A DNA stretch of 64,000 nucleotides from Artemia franciscana (Eukaryota > Arthropoda > Branchiopoda > Anostraca > Artemiidae). Position numbers and translations under genes: made by a program. This document shows, piece by piece, positions 12,361 to 23,735 of the stretch. Each line of letters opens with the position of its first letter. The stretch's first letter is position 1. Where the stretch lies: NCBI RefSeq assembly GCF_032884065.1, contig NC_088873.1, positions 25,490,625-25,554,624 on the forward strand. The letters run 5' to 3'. Below the pieces are notes generated by a model that saw nothing but the letters and a program-made list of their open reading frames with translations, was not told where the DNA came from and did not search any database.

Positions 12361-13430
12361 GATTTAAGGGATACTTTACCAAAAATAATTCGAGCCGGCT
12401 TGACGACCAGTTACATACAAAGCAGAAATATGGTTGAAAAACACAACCATTACACATTTACTAGATTATACAACTAACGAAATGATCACTCAAATAAATA
12501 CACATAAATAACAATAGAAAAATGTGATAATAATAATTACTGAATTCCAGATCACCGGACTCGTGTGCCATGCCTTATGGGCTGAATGAACCGTACTTCT
12601 AGGCCATCTTACCAGGTTTTCAAGCTCTTCTTCCCGATCATCAGTTATTCCTGCAAGGGAAAGATTCCCCTTTAAACCTGTTATCGAAATATTAGAAGAC
12701 GTAATCTCCATTAGAATGTTTTCGCCGTATGCTTTAATTTATTTACTAAGGCACCATTTCACATGAGGTTTGCTTGGCTAAATAAAGTCATTTATGTACT
12801 TCTTGTAAGAAATTGTGGATTGCATAGTATTGGTATACTTTCCAAGTTACGTTCTTTGTCTAAAGTGTAGTCTCCTAGGAAATATTTAGTTTGATCTTTC
12901 ATGAGTCCGAAAAATTTGGGCTCATTTTCTATTTGAAAAAAATACGAGGTACAGAGTACCGAAAGCAGAATGTTGAAAATTTTGAACGTTCTGAAATCAT
13001 CTTGTTTGTTTGGGACGGAAAACTCACATATAACTACTAGTTTGAGTTGTTGTTCGGCCACACTACAAGGAGTTGCTTCATATAATTCCAGTAACCCGTT
13101 TCGCGTGTTGTTGACAGAAATTCTAAATCCTATGCGTAATGCACTCTTAATCTCAAAAAGGGTCGTTAGATATTGCTACTTCTGTATATTTACTTAAATG
13201 ATCAACAGCAACAATGATATATTGGTCATCATTCACGCAAAGTTGCAATTTTCAAAGTTACAAAGGAAAATATTTTCTCGAAGAGCAGGGTAAATAGCAC
13301 TAACTTTATTCCTTATAAAAAAAAAGTCATAATTCTTTACTGCCTCTTCAACCTGGCAGTACATTTTTCCAAAGTCAAAGCCAGAATAATGAGGACTTTT
13401 TTTTCCCAAGACAGTGAACCAACAAAACTT
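12361..13430. other. No supported gene
   Basis: Several ORFs of 70-90 codons exist on both strands and overlap one another. None shows a domain or a splice context. AT-rich non-coding sequence is the simplest reading. Confidence 0.4.
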
Positions 13431-13435
13431 ATTTG

Positions 13436-13475
13436 AATATTTCGGCCCTATATCTAAGGGCCGTCTTCAGCAAAG
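13436..13475 (-). ncRNA. Hammerhead-like motif of a Penelope-like element
   Basis: On the minus strand the sequence reads CTGAAGA, then a stem GGCCC...GGGCC closing a 9-base loop, then GAAA. This is the CUGANGA / stem II / GAAA order of a hammerhead ribozyme core, which Penelope-like retroelements are known to carry in their terminal repeats. One extra C sits between CTGAAGA and the stem, and I could not establish stems I and III or the cleavage triplet, so it may be a decayed relic. It lies downstream, on the same strand, of the endonuclease-like ORF at 13652-13900. Confidence 0.4.
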
Positions 13476-13651
13476 AAAAAATAAAAAACAATAAAACACT
13501 CACAATAAAAGTTCTCAGTTAAAAATCCATTTTTTATTTTAAAATAGCCTTGGCATCATTACTTCTTAACGAAAAGTTCAGCCAAGACTGTCTGATAAAA
13601 GCTAACATTTTACAAGATAAAAAGGTTCATTCATTTCACTAACTGTATTTA

Positions 13652-13900
13652 TTAAAAATTGGAATGATTTCTTATTGCGATATTTGCCTTCTCTGCAGCT
13701 AATCTGATAGTTCTTTTGATATTGGGCTTGTTTTTGTTCATTCCTATTTTTGTTTTATTTTGAATTAGATTATTTTCTATAATTAATTTTGTGTACATAG
13801 GGTTGAGTGTGTATTCACCCAAGTCTCTATTTAGGGATGTATTATTATTTAAGTTTCTTTTGATTTCGATTGAGGCAATCGAAATCAAATCGAAATTCAC
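13652..13900 (-). pseudogene. Penelope-like element, C-terminal endonuclease tail
   Basis: An 82-codon minus-strand ORF containing IEIKRNLNNNTSLNRDLGEY followed by L-NPMYTKLI. In Penelope-like elements the GIY-YIG nuclease ends with a similar LNRD-G...P-Y pattern. The GIY-YIG core itself is not present upstream, and that flank is interrupted by stops. The identification rests on this short motif, on the hammerhead-like sequence about 180 bp downstream, and on an independent Penelope reverse-transcriptase remnant at 17.6 kb. It is a truncated, non-functional copy if correct; an unrelated AT-rich ORF is the alternative. Confidence 0.4.
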
Positions 13901-13980
13901 TGAGCTTCCATTTCAGTGGGGGAGGATGAATAATTATTTTATTTTCGCTTAAATTTAGTTCTTTCTCTCCTAGAAATATA

Positions 13981-14759
13981 CGTGTTCAAGTTGTCTTGTG
14001 GTTGTCTCAGGCGTAACAGTGTCGAAAAGGTTTGAAATAGTTTGATTTGAGTTCAATAGTAATTTTGACAGTGTTGACTATTGTAGAAATTCCCTTTTTT
14101 TCGAGTTCCAGGATCCATAACGCTCAGTGACCGCTGCCACCAGTTTTATGGTTGCTCTCTTTTCAGGACCAGAATGTGAGTCTGGTTGCTGCCTTAAGTA
14201 GACTTTGGGTAGCCTGCATTACTAAAACGATTACATACCGATTTCTATTCATAAAATTGATTACCAACGGTTCTTGAGGAGACAATCAAATAATGGTAGA
14301 GCTTGTAACTGAGGTGGTGAGGCTTGAATCTATGCTCTAATCCGGTGAAAACTTGGTTTTAATGTTGAATTTCATAAATAGATAAAAAAAAGAAAGGAAT
14401 GCTCAATTTCCTGGTATTGAATAAATTTCAACCCAATAGTTTCCATCAGAATCAATTGATGTATATGTGTGTGCATAACAATTATGCAAGGAGATTGTTC
14501 CTGTCACGGTTGATTGTCACCGCTGAAGGGTTTTGATAAATTTTAGAGACATTTATAATCTCTACTAGAAGACACTTGACTAATTAAGTAATGTTTGAGC
14601 CAGGAGGTATTATAATCTTTAATTTAACTGATCTGGTAAGGTAAAGTCTGCCACGCTTTTCGGTGACAGAATCATAGACAGTGCATTAGCACTGCCTAAA
14701 TAGAGAGCAATCTAGGCAAAATGTGTTTTTTTTTTCATATACTTTTGTTTATTTTTTGT
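13981..14759. other. No recognised feature
   Basis: Non-coding AT-rich sequence; no ORF or repeat that I can support. Confidence 0.4.
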
Positions 14760-17010
14760 TTTGTCTTAGACCAGGGCGCTTCGTATTGAAAGAGTTGTCG
14801 TAAGAACTTGGAAAAGGATTAATTGGATTGGAAATTGACAGGGCTAGTTTCCTTTTTAATAGTCGAAAGTGACTGGAGGGCAACTAGCCCCCCTCCCACG
14901 CCCACCGTTTTCCTAAACACCTCCAATCCAAATTTTGAGATAACTATTTTGTTCAGTGTATTTGAAAGGCCTGGAATAATTTCTTTGAGGTTGACACCCC
15001 CCCTCCAAGAACCCTCAAGGCAAAGGTTGTCAGTTATGCCTTGGGAGCATTTAAGGTTTAAATACAAATGGTGGTCACAGAAACTTAGGAGGGGGCCCAC
15101 TGAATTGGTAATCAGAAGTTCTAGTGCCCTTCTTAAGATTCAAAGTAATCAGAGGACGGATGACCCACCCCACACCTTGGATTTTCCCGAAATGTATTTG
15201 ATATAAATTTTTCATTGGTCATTTTTTTTTGTAGAAATCTCAAGTAGGACTCATTCGATTGGAAATTGAAAGGGCTAGTGCTTTTTTTAATAGTTGAAAG
15301 TGATTGCTGGGCAGCCAAACCCCTCCAACGCCCACCATTTTCCCATAAACATCATATAAAAAATTTGAGATACCCATTTTATTCAGCGTAGCTAAAAGGT
15401 CAGAAAATTATGTATTTGAGGATGAAAGCTCCCCCCCTTAGCCCTTAGGAAAAGGGTTGTAAGTTATATCTTCCTGACATATAAGGCTTTTATAGGAAGG
15501 ATGGCCGTATGAACTTTGGAGGAAGAACATGGGATTGGTAATCAGAAATTCTAGTGCCCTTTTTAAGATCCTAAGTGATCGGAGGGTGGATATCCCCCCT
15601 CCACACACACGTCGTATTTTTCCAAAATGTATCAGATGGAAAATTTGAGATTGCTATTTGTTTTCATAGTAACTTCGAAAAGAGCTCATTCAATAGGGAA
15701 TCGAAAGGCTAGTGCCAATTTTTAATAGTCGAAAATGACTGGAGGGAAACAAGCCCACCCTAGGCCCATCAATTCCCTTAACACATCTAATAAAAATTTC
15801 AATTTTGCTATTTTGTTTAGCCCAGTTGAAATGTCTGAAAATTATGTTTTTTTAGGATGACGCCCCCCTCCCTACATTCCTCAGCGCAAGGGTTGTAAGT
15901 TATACCCAAAGAGCGCACAAGGTTTATATAAAAAAGGGTGGTTGTAGGAATTCTATGTGGACTCATTGAACTGGAGATCAGATGTTCTAGTGCCCTTTCT
16001 GAGAGTCAAAATGATCGACGGGACCCCCCCCCCCCTATCGTTTTTTTCCCAAATGTATCCGATAGCAACTTTGAGACAGCTATCTGTTCAAAAATAGTTC
16101 ACAGGTTATATAACGTGGCCCATGGGTTTGACATAATCCCCCAGAGTCTAGGGGAAAAGGTTGTATGTTATGCTCCAGGGGTATATAAGTTATTTTGGGA
16201 AGGGGTGGTCGTGAAAATTTAGAAGAGGCTCATTTGATTGTAAATGAATAATTTTAGATCCCTTTTAGGAGATGAAGATACTATAGAGCAACTACCCCCG
16301 TCCCCTGGCACCCTCTTTTTCCAAAACGCATTCAATTGAAGTTGTGAGATAGTCATTTTATTACCAATAGTCCAAAAATTATATAACAATGTTATTTTTA
16401 ACATTTTAAGGTGGACACAATCCCCCAGAGCCCATTAGCAAAGATTGTAAGTTATGCCCCAGGGTCATAATGTTTTTATGAAAGGGGTTGTCTTGTGTAT
16501 TCTAGAAGATGCTCCCTTGATCGGAAATAAATACTTCTAGTTCCCTTTTAAGAGTCAAAATAATAGAGAGCAATTAACCTCCCCCCCTTCCTGACTTCTT
16601 TTTTTCCGAAACGCATTCAATGAAATTGCGAGATAGCCATTTTGTTATCAATAGCCCAAAAATCATATAACAATGTCTTTAGGATGGACACAATCCGTCA
16701 GAGCTCATGAGCAAGGGCTGTAAGTTATGCCCTGGGGCATAAAACAATCTTATGGAACGGGTATCATATAATCTTCGGATCAGATGGGGCTCATTTGATT
16801 GGAAGTCGAAAGTTTTAGTATCCTTTTTAAGAGTCAAAATTGGACGGAGGGCAATCAACCCCCCTAATCTTATCGTTCTTCAAAACACATCCGATTACAA
16901 TTTTAAGAGAGCTTTTTTGTTCCACAGAGTTGAAGCGTCCATTAACTATATCTTTGAGGATGTCAACATCCTAACAGTCCTCGGAACAAAAGGCTGTAAG
17001 TTAGGCAATT
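14760..17010. repeat. Satellite-like array, ~275-bp monomers with dimeric part
   Basis: Monomers are marked by a CTAGT-CC-TTTTTAAGAGTC-like box followed by GGAGGGCAAC and a C-rich tract, then TTTTGAGATAGCTATTTTGTT, GGTTGTAAGTTATGCC and GGGGCTCATT-GATTGG. The box occurs at about 14840, 15118, 15265, 15548, 15705, 15983, 16250, 16530 and 16813. In the first part, spacings alternate about 280 and 150 bp, a ~430-bp dimer repeated three times. The remainder is plain 270-280-bp monomers. The ORFs here (14823-15206, 15938-16222 and others) are incidental openings in this repeat. Confidence 0.85.
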
Positions 17011-17584
17011 TGTTCATTATTTACCAATAGTATTTGTTATTGAGAAAGGTATGTAAGTTTGAACTTGACTTTCCAAAACGACAAAAGGCACTTAACTGAG
17101 CGCTTCAGAGAACATTGAAGGAAGTGATGAACTAAGTCAAAACATTTTATGTGTATGCGGATTTTCAAAAGGGTATAATACAAGTATTATTCCCTGTTAG
17201 TTTGACATATGACATAATGAATGTCAGTTTAAATAACCTATCTGTTTTAATGTTTTGAGTCAGACTATTAACGATTGTAATAATCACCCCAAAAGGCCAA
17301 AATCATTCTGGGGTAGAAGTCTACTGCTAACCAATTTGTCTGCAAAAAATCTACACACTCTTTCACTCAACTTTTTTCTCTCAAAATTCTTTCATTCAAA
17401 CTTTTGAGTGACTTTTCTTTCACTCAAAATTCTTTGTTACAGAATTTTGTAATTCTGAAACAAACTTCTTTTCATTTTATTATAGTGGTAGTTTCTTTGA
17501 AAAAAAAATAATGGCGTTCAATGGGTGCTTTTGTTCAACAACAGAGACTGATCTCGTAAAAGTAAACCTTGAAAAACAGTTTTT
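17011..17584. other. No recognised feature
   Basis: AT-rich sequence with short ACTCAAA/TTTCACTCAA repeats at about 17355-17430. Nothing coding was seen. Confidence 0.4.
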
Positions 17585-18001
17585 TGGCAGTTTTGATTAG
17601 CCTAAATTCTGGGGCTGTTTCGAAGATGACAGTTTTATTTGCGGGAACATAGAAGGAGAATCTTTAAAATCATTTTTTGGTTTGTTTACCCCATGGAAAT
17701 GAAAGTAAAATTAGTGAACGATTGGTGTAGAACAGGTGCATGCCATTTTTAGATGTCCTGGTACACCGGAATGATGCATATTTCGTGTTTGAAGGGTTAT
17801 AGAAAACACATACATAGTCACAGGCACTTGAATTATTCTTTTAATCATTCTCTTGATGTAAACAGAGGGATAATTACTTCTCCCGTCGATAAAGCAATAT
17901 GTGTATGTTCACCACGTGTCTTTGACCCGGAGCTTGACCTCTTGAGAGATATTTTCTTGGGAAACAGTGTATCCGATCATCTTAATAAATTCAATAATTG
18001 A
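17585..18001 (+). pseudogene. Penelope-like reverse-transcriptase remnant
   Basis: Plus-strand reading from about 17600 shows FEDDSFICG, the position of the YVDD catalytic motif C with F-E for Y-V. Then comes GESLKSFFGLF, several stops, and then PFLDVLVHRND. After a frameshift near 17775 it continues YRKHIHSHRHLNYSF, SLDVNRGIITSPVDKAI and a helical end, LDLLRDIFLGN. This order (YVDD, ...PFLDV-V-R, YRKPTHTDRYL, KR-V---L--RA) is that of the palm and thumb of Penelope-like reverse transcriptases. Stops and the frameshift make it dead. Confidence 0.75.
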
Positions 18002-18289
18002 AAAGCACATAAAAAGGTAACAAAAAAAGATACAGATAACACAGATCTATAGGAAAAATCAATTTATTTCAGTGTCCCTTACATAGTAGGGTTTTAGACG
18101 AAGCTACAGCATATATTAAACTCACATAATTGTCTCACTTACTATATACCCGAATTAACTGTTTGATCGCAAATTTGTCAGAGTAAAGATCCCGTCCTTA
18201 AAGTTAATATTTATGGTGTCTACAGAATTCTTTGCTCTTCATGCTCGTGAGATATTAGAAAGAAAGAGAAACGCCTTATGTACACAGGA

Positions 18290-18960
18290 CTTATTCACTT
18301 TATTTCTATTGACAAAGCCCACAAGAAAAGGAATCACGAGGGCCAGGGGCCTGGGAACAGGCGTGGTAAGTTATGCTCTGGGGGCATATATGGATCTTAT
18401 GGAAAGGATGCTTGTATAAACTGCGAAGAGGGCTCATTTGATTGCAAATTGAAAGTCCTCGTCTACTTTTATAGAATAGAAAAAGTGATCCGAGGGCAGC
18501 TACCCCCTAGCCCTTTTCTCCCCAAGCCCACACGAACAACGCCCAAGAGACGTATAAGGTTTCATGTAAGGGGTGGTCATATAACCTTCGAAGGTGGCTC
18601 ATTTAATAGAAATTGAAAGTTCTAATCCACTTTTTAAGAGTTAAAAGACATCCGAGTGCAACTTGCCCCTCTATCCCTTTTCCCCCCGAATTCATCCGAT
18701 ACAAATTTTGAGATAGAAATTTTTAAAACGGTTCAAATATCAGATATTAAAAACTCCGGGCTCGATACAATCCCCCAGAGCCCGGGGACAAGTGTTTTGA
18801 GCTATTTTCTGGAGAAGTATGGGGTTTTTACGGAGAGGAAGGTCGTAAAAACTTCGAAAGTGGGTCATTTGAATAAAAATGGAAAATTCTAGGTACCATT
18901 TTATGAAGCAAAAGCTAATGGAGGTTAAAGTTACTTAAATGGCGATAAAGTTCTTCAAAA
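18290..18960. repeat. Satellite-like array, second block
   Basis: At least two further monomers of the 14.8-17.0 kb family. GTGGTAAGTTATGCTCTGGG, GGCTCATTTGATTG and AAAGTGATCCGAGGGCAGC mark the first; ATAACCTTCGAAGGTGGCTC and a CCCCCAGAGCCCGGG tract mark the next. The blocks are separated from the first array by the Penelope remnant. The open frames at 18213-18892 follow the repeat and are not genes. Confidence 0.8.
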
Positions 18961-20198
18961 TTAGTTTGGCTTTTTATTGTAGTACTTGGGAAATATAAGT
19001 AAATGGTTCGGAAAGGCTGGGTGTAAATCTTATTAATTAGCCTTGTGGTATAGTTTTTTGCTGTTGTTATGATGCACTAACAAATAAAAACACACAGATA
19101 GAAATGAAAGTCGTTTTTAGTACAGCACAAATAACGATCTAACCTTAAGAGCATTTACGGATGCAGTGGCCCTTCTCTTATTTGGGTTAATTTCTGTTTA
19201 TCTTATGTTTGAATTATAATACGCATTTATCTCTGGTGGTTTCGGTTTTAAAATGTTTCTCGAAAACATTTAGAGGGGTAGAGAAAATTTTCTATTCCTA
19301 AGCATTTGAAAAAAATACACAATAATTCACTTCTCTGGGATCCCTACTGGAAAAAAAGAATAAAAATTCTTATTTCCTCCATTCTTTGTCTCATACGTAT
19401 ACCCATTTATAGTGCTAAACATACACAGGACCATGAAAAGAGCGCAGAAGAAGTGAGGATACAGTAAAATTTAGAATAATTAATTTCGTGTTTTCCAGTC
19501 ATTATCCCTGGTAAATATGTACGCAGAAAATGCGGGAAGAGGATCCAGGTCCATCCCAGCCGAAATTGAAATAGTTGGTACCATTATTTCGAACATTTCG
19601 CCTTTAACTGCACTATTTAAAAATTTTTCTTACTTGACTTCCTTCCCCCTGATTCACTCTAATGCAAGTAATTGGTCTAAGATATTGCATAAGATGCAGT
19701 TTAACTTATACATTCCAACATGGGATTTGAAGACATTACAATATGGAAATAATTTACATATAGTTCTATAGTTTTTGCTCTACTAAGGGTAGCCCCCCCT
19801 ACCCTATCCAGAAAAAAGAATCCCAGTAAATGGGCCCGAATTGATCCTTATCATCCAGACTTCATAAAATTTGAACATACCGATAGAAAATGTTTACTAA
19901 TTTACAGAGCCCTTTTAATATTGTTGTTTTTGGGGGCAGAGGGTTGAACATCAGCTTTACAGAGTCCTTTTGAGGTGGCTCTCATACCTGAGCATCTCAC
20001 AGTTGGACCCTAATTAGAATGATCCCAGGGCAAATAAGAACGCAGGGCTTTATTTCCAGCCCATCTGAGTAATGCATTTGATCAATCTATTAATAAAGAC
20101 TTCAGACCTTGTTATGTCACAAAACATACATTACAAAAGAAACCGACACTTATTAAACATGCCATTTGATTTCTTGAAATCCAAAATCATGCCATAGT
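18961..20198. other. No supported gene
   Basis: AT-rich sequence with an 84-codon plus-strand ORF (19517-19771) that I do not recognise. It has ordinary composition but no domain, splice site or partner. Confidence 0.35.
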
Positions 20199-20200
20199 TT

Positions 20201-20336
20201 CCTTTCAACTAAAATTCTTTCACCTTGAATTGTTACATCTTTTCAATAACTACGTTTTGTGAAGAAGTCCTTTCAACTAAAATTCTTTCACCTTGAATTG
20301 TTACATCTTTTCAATAACTACGTTTTGTGAAGAAGT
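20201..20336. repeat. 68-bp perfect tandem duplication
   Basis: Two consecutive, apparently identical units begin TCCTTTCAACTAAAATTC and end TTTTGTGAAGAAG. The lack of differences indicates a very recent event or an assembly duplication. Confidence 0.9.
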
Positions 20337-20387
20337 CAATTTGAACATTCAGCAAAATGGATAAAAACAAAAAAAGAAAATATAAAA

Positions 20388-20947
20388 ACAATTAACAAAA
20401 CTAAACACTGGCGATTTTTAGCCAAATTGACAGAGTCAATGTTTCAAAAAGGAAATCCTCAGCACTCAGAATTATTTATAATTATTTCTTCCTTGTCTTT
20501 ATCTGATTTTATTGAACGTTATGCAGAGCCATTGAGGTCATAGAAGAAGAGAGGCCGGAAGGGGGCAAGCTCATACTGATACTCCTGGGAGAGGGGATCC
20601 CAGGGGCGACTTGCAGGCAAGGATCAGCCACTGACAACCTGACTCAGGTAAAAGGGAAAAAAGCGAAACAATTAACAAAACTAAACACTGGCGATTTTTA
20701 GCCGAATTGACAGAGTCAATGTTTCGTAAAGGAAATCCTCAGCACTCAGAATTATTTATAATTATTTCTTCCTTGTCTTTATCTGATTTTATTGAACGTT
20801 ATGCAGAGCCATTGAGGTCATAGAAGAAGAGAGGCCGGAAGGGGGCAAGCTCATACTGATACTCCTGGGAGAGGGGATCCCAGGGGCGACTTGCAGGCAA
20901 GGATCAGCCACTGACAACCTGACTCAGCTAAAAGGGAAAAAAGCGAT
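20388..20947. repeat. 280-bp tandem duplication, nearly identical
   Basis: Copy 1 (20388-20667) and copy 2 (20668-20947) run from ACAATTAACAAAACTAAAC to AAAAGGGAAAAAAGCGA at a period of 280 bp. Only a few substitutions separate them, for example GCCAAATTG/GCCGAATTG, TTTCAAAAAGG/TTTCGTAAAGG and ACTCAGG/ACTCAGC. The unit is GC-richer than its surroundings in its second half. No long ORF. Confidence 0.9.
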
Positions 20948-22825
20948 AGTGCTAACTACGTATAAAAAGTAACCCTAAAGAGTGCTTCAGCAAAGCAGTG
21001 ATTTATAGTAGACATTGAAAAAAGCCTCTTAGAGCACCAAATAGAAAGTGATATATTACTGATTTCGTAAAATTGATCACCATATGGGTAAGCTAAAGTG
21101 GTTGACCAGCCCCCATGGATGAAGATATTGTTCTTCTTATGGAGCCAAAAATAATGGAAGACAATCTGAATTGTTCTCCTGGTACTGTCTTGGTGTAAAT
21201 AGAGGGCAGCATAACACAGGAAAGATTCAAAGATGGCATTGTGGGTCAAGGAGGTGGTGAATAGCCCAAGAGTGAGATGCTTAGCTCTAGCCCTAGGATA
21301 CAGAACCTTACGGAAAAAATTCTCCATTCAATATGAAAAGGTGAGATTACTGGAGAAGCTATTTAGGCTGTTGGTGGCTTGAAATCAGTTTCATTTCTCA
21401 AAGAGATATTTGGCCTAAGAAAGACTCATATTAAAGAAGGACAACAATTCAAACAATATATGGCAACTGATGAAGATCTAACTGGGAAAATACAGGAGCG
21501 GGACTACCGTCTCCCAGTTGGAATGAGGTTTTGACAATGTTAAAACATCTTTGAGGGGACTTCGAAATACCACTCACCCTCCGGGAAGAACAAAGTGAGA
21601 CATTCAAAAACAAACCATATTTTATAATAATGCCAGTATACATGCCGAAAGATTGGAATATTGGCAAGCCAAAAACGCTGATATCTAAAATAAAAAACTT
21701 TCCTATATAGCAAGGGAGTGAGTCTATTAAATTTAAATCTGAACTTCAGATTAACCAAAAAGTCTTGAATGAAAGAGTATTCCTCAGAAGCTTATATTTG
21801 AATTCTCGATGTTTAAGGCCCATATCGTGTCTGTTTGCTTTTGCTCTCTTGATCCATGTCCAAACCATTTTGATTGGCAAACTAATAGCTGTATTTTTGG
21901 CACTTGCTTACCAGGCATCGGATCTGACACAAAGTTGGCCATGAATCTTTGTGGAAAAGATTTGCCTATCCGCTGCATGGATTACATCCAGTCAGGCCAT
22001 AATGAGAGAGATATGAAATAAACAGACCATGTGATTCATAATTTAATTATCTATCTGAATTGTTTCACATTATTTAGAAAATTTTAGAATTTCAGTTACC
22101 AGAATTTGGAAAGCCTGATTTCGTTCAAATTTTCAATTTTCTCGGAATTTGAGATATAAGCCGCCCCATCCACAGCCCAGTAGCCTGGTCCCAAATCACT
22201 TCATCTCCCCAAAAATCCTGATTAATAGAATCTACAGGATGTATAGAGTCTAACCAGTGAAATATCTTCTAAATTTGGTACAGGTTAAGCTTAGTTCTCC
22301 CTGATAAAAACAAATTATTTTAATTGTATATTATTCCTTCAATTGGGCAATAATCATTCAGCCAAAAATCAGATACTGTCTAGTAGATTATAAGATACTT
22401 TTACTGTATCTTCGGACTGTATTAGTACGGCCTCGCATATTTTACTACAGGGACAACTAATAATCTCTAACTTTATCCTAAATTTCTTCAAGGAATTTCA
22501 AAAGGAAATAACTGTTATATTTAGATACAGTATTGAATTCTGAATGGAATGATATATTTATTTCTTAGCTATCTCATGAGTGTCCTAAATTTCAAATTTA
22601 TAAAATTGCGAGCAGACATATTATTGACAAATGCAATTATGGGTAATTGAAGCAAAGGTTTAAAGTAAAACAAAGTAGTTACAGTAATGTAAAATTAAAG
22701 TAATTATAGTAACTAAAAATTAAAGTAAGTAAAGTTAAAACTGAATTAAAATTCAAATTGAAAATTAATTAAAAGTAAAGTTGAAATTAAAGTTAAGGTA
22801 AATTAATCAAACTAAACCAAAAATT
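20948..22825. other. No recognised gene; unassigned ORFs
   Basis: The longest frame is a 123-codon minus-strand ORF (20956-21327), which has ordinary composition but no domain I recognise. On the plus strand 21809-22021 has a Cys-containing 70-codon frame overlapped by an open minus frame. Mobile-element debris is likely. From 22680 to 22800 the DNA becomes simple AAGTTAAA-rich sequence. Confidence 0.35.
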
Positions 22826-22829
22826 ATAG

Positions 22830-23735
22830 AACGCATATTTGACCTTTGGACCGGTACTGACCGCAAAGTCCTTGGTTTTTCAGTGTACCTATCAGGAGGA
22901 TTTGCAGATAGAACTGAATTAGTTCAGCTGCTTCTAGGTAACCAAACTGTAAACTACGAGAGATTTGCCAATGAATAGAGTAGTATACACGAAGAATCGG
23001 ACATCTGTGTCGCTCTTCACATGGGTTTCGGTGCCAGGACGGATCCTTTAAGACGATTGAAAAATAAAGCCGTGCAGGACAAAGTCATTTCGATCACGAA
23101 ACTTGCAAATAGTCTCCCACCGTCTCTAGTGAATTCAATTGCGTTATTGTACTGTTTCAGCGGTTGTAATATGGTGAGCTTCATTTTCTCCAAAGAAAGG
23201 AAGACGATCCTTAAAGCAGCTGTACCGCGGTTACCTCAAATATCTGCCCTTGCTTAACATGTTTTGGAAAAAAATCAACCGATTAAGTGAGCTTGAGGAA
23301 GATATTATGAAGCTGCGTTGTGAGATTTTGATCGCTTCATACAGAAAACCAAAGGGATTTTCGTGTTTGAGTGACCTCCACTTTCGCTTGTTCCCTCACC
23401 AAAAAATGCTGAAGAGCCTACTTCAAATCAATCGACTCCTTTGCCTTACATGCGAAAAGGTGAATTTACCAGTGGTCCATTATGCTGCAGGTCCTTATGC
23501 CTCGTCCCTCGTATCTTTCTCTGCTTAATTTTGGATGGAAGATGAGGGAAAGATGGATAGCACCAACTAAATTAACTCTTCCTACTTGGCCATCCACTAT
23601 TCAGAAAACTTCACCATTTGGCAGGCGTAAACCTTGTGGACAAAAATATCCATGTACAGATAGAAGCTGCGATATTTTATGCTCTAGATGCGGGAAGTGC
23701 TGCGAGGCCGAGGCTGATTCAGACAAGTAATAAAT
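22830..23735 (+). pseudogene. Decayed transposon-associated ORF with Cys-rich tail
   Basis: Three overlapping plus-strand frames read as one broken protein: LPPSLVNSIALLYCFSGCNM with FSKERKTILKA, then LHFRLFPHQKML, then PRPSYLSLLNFGWKM, and finally a Cys-rich end (CDILCSRCGKCCE). The order 'HAFSGCDTTS--F-GKGK...LPPT...P-LPSP--WGW...Cys-rich tail' occurs in a multi-copy family of repeat-associated proteins in invertebrate genomes; I cannot name the element. Frameshifts at about 23250 and 23500 and several stops make this copy dead. Confidence 0.55.

Noticed and set aside
14823-15206. 127-codon plus-strand ORF
   Set aside because: Lies wholly in the satellite array; neighbouring monomers do not keep the frame.
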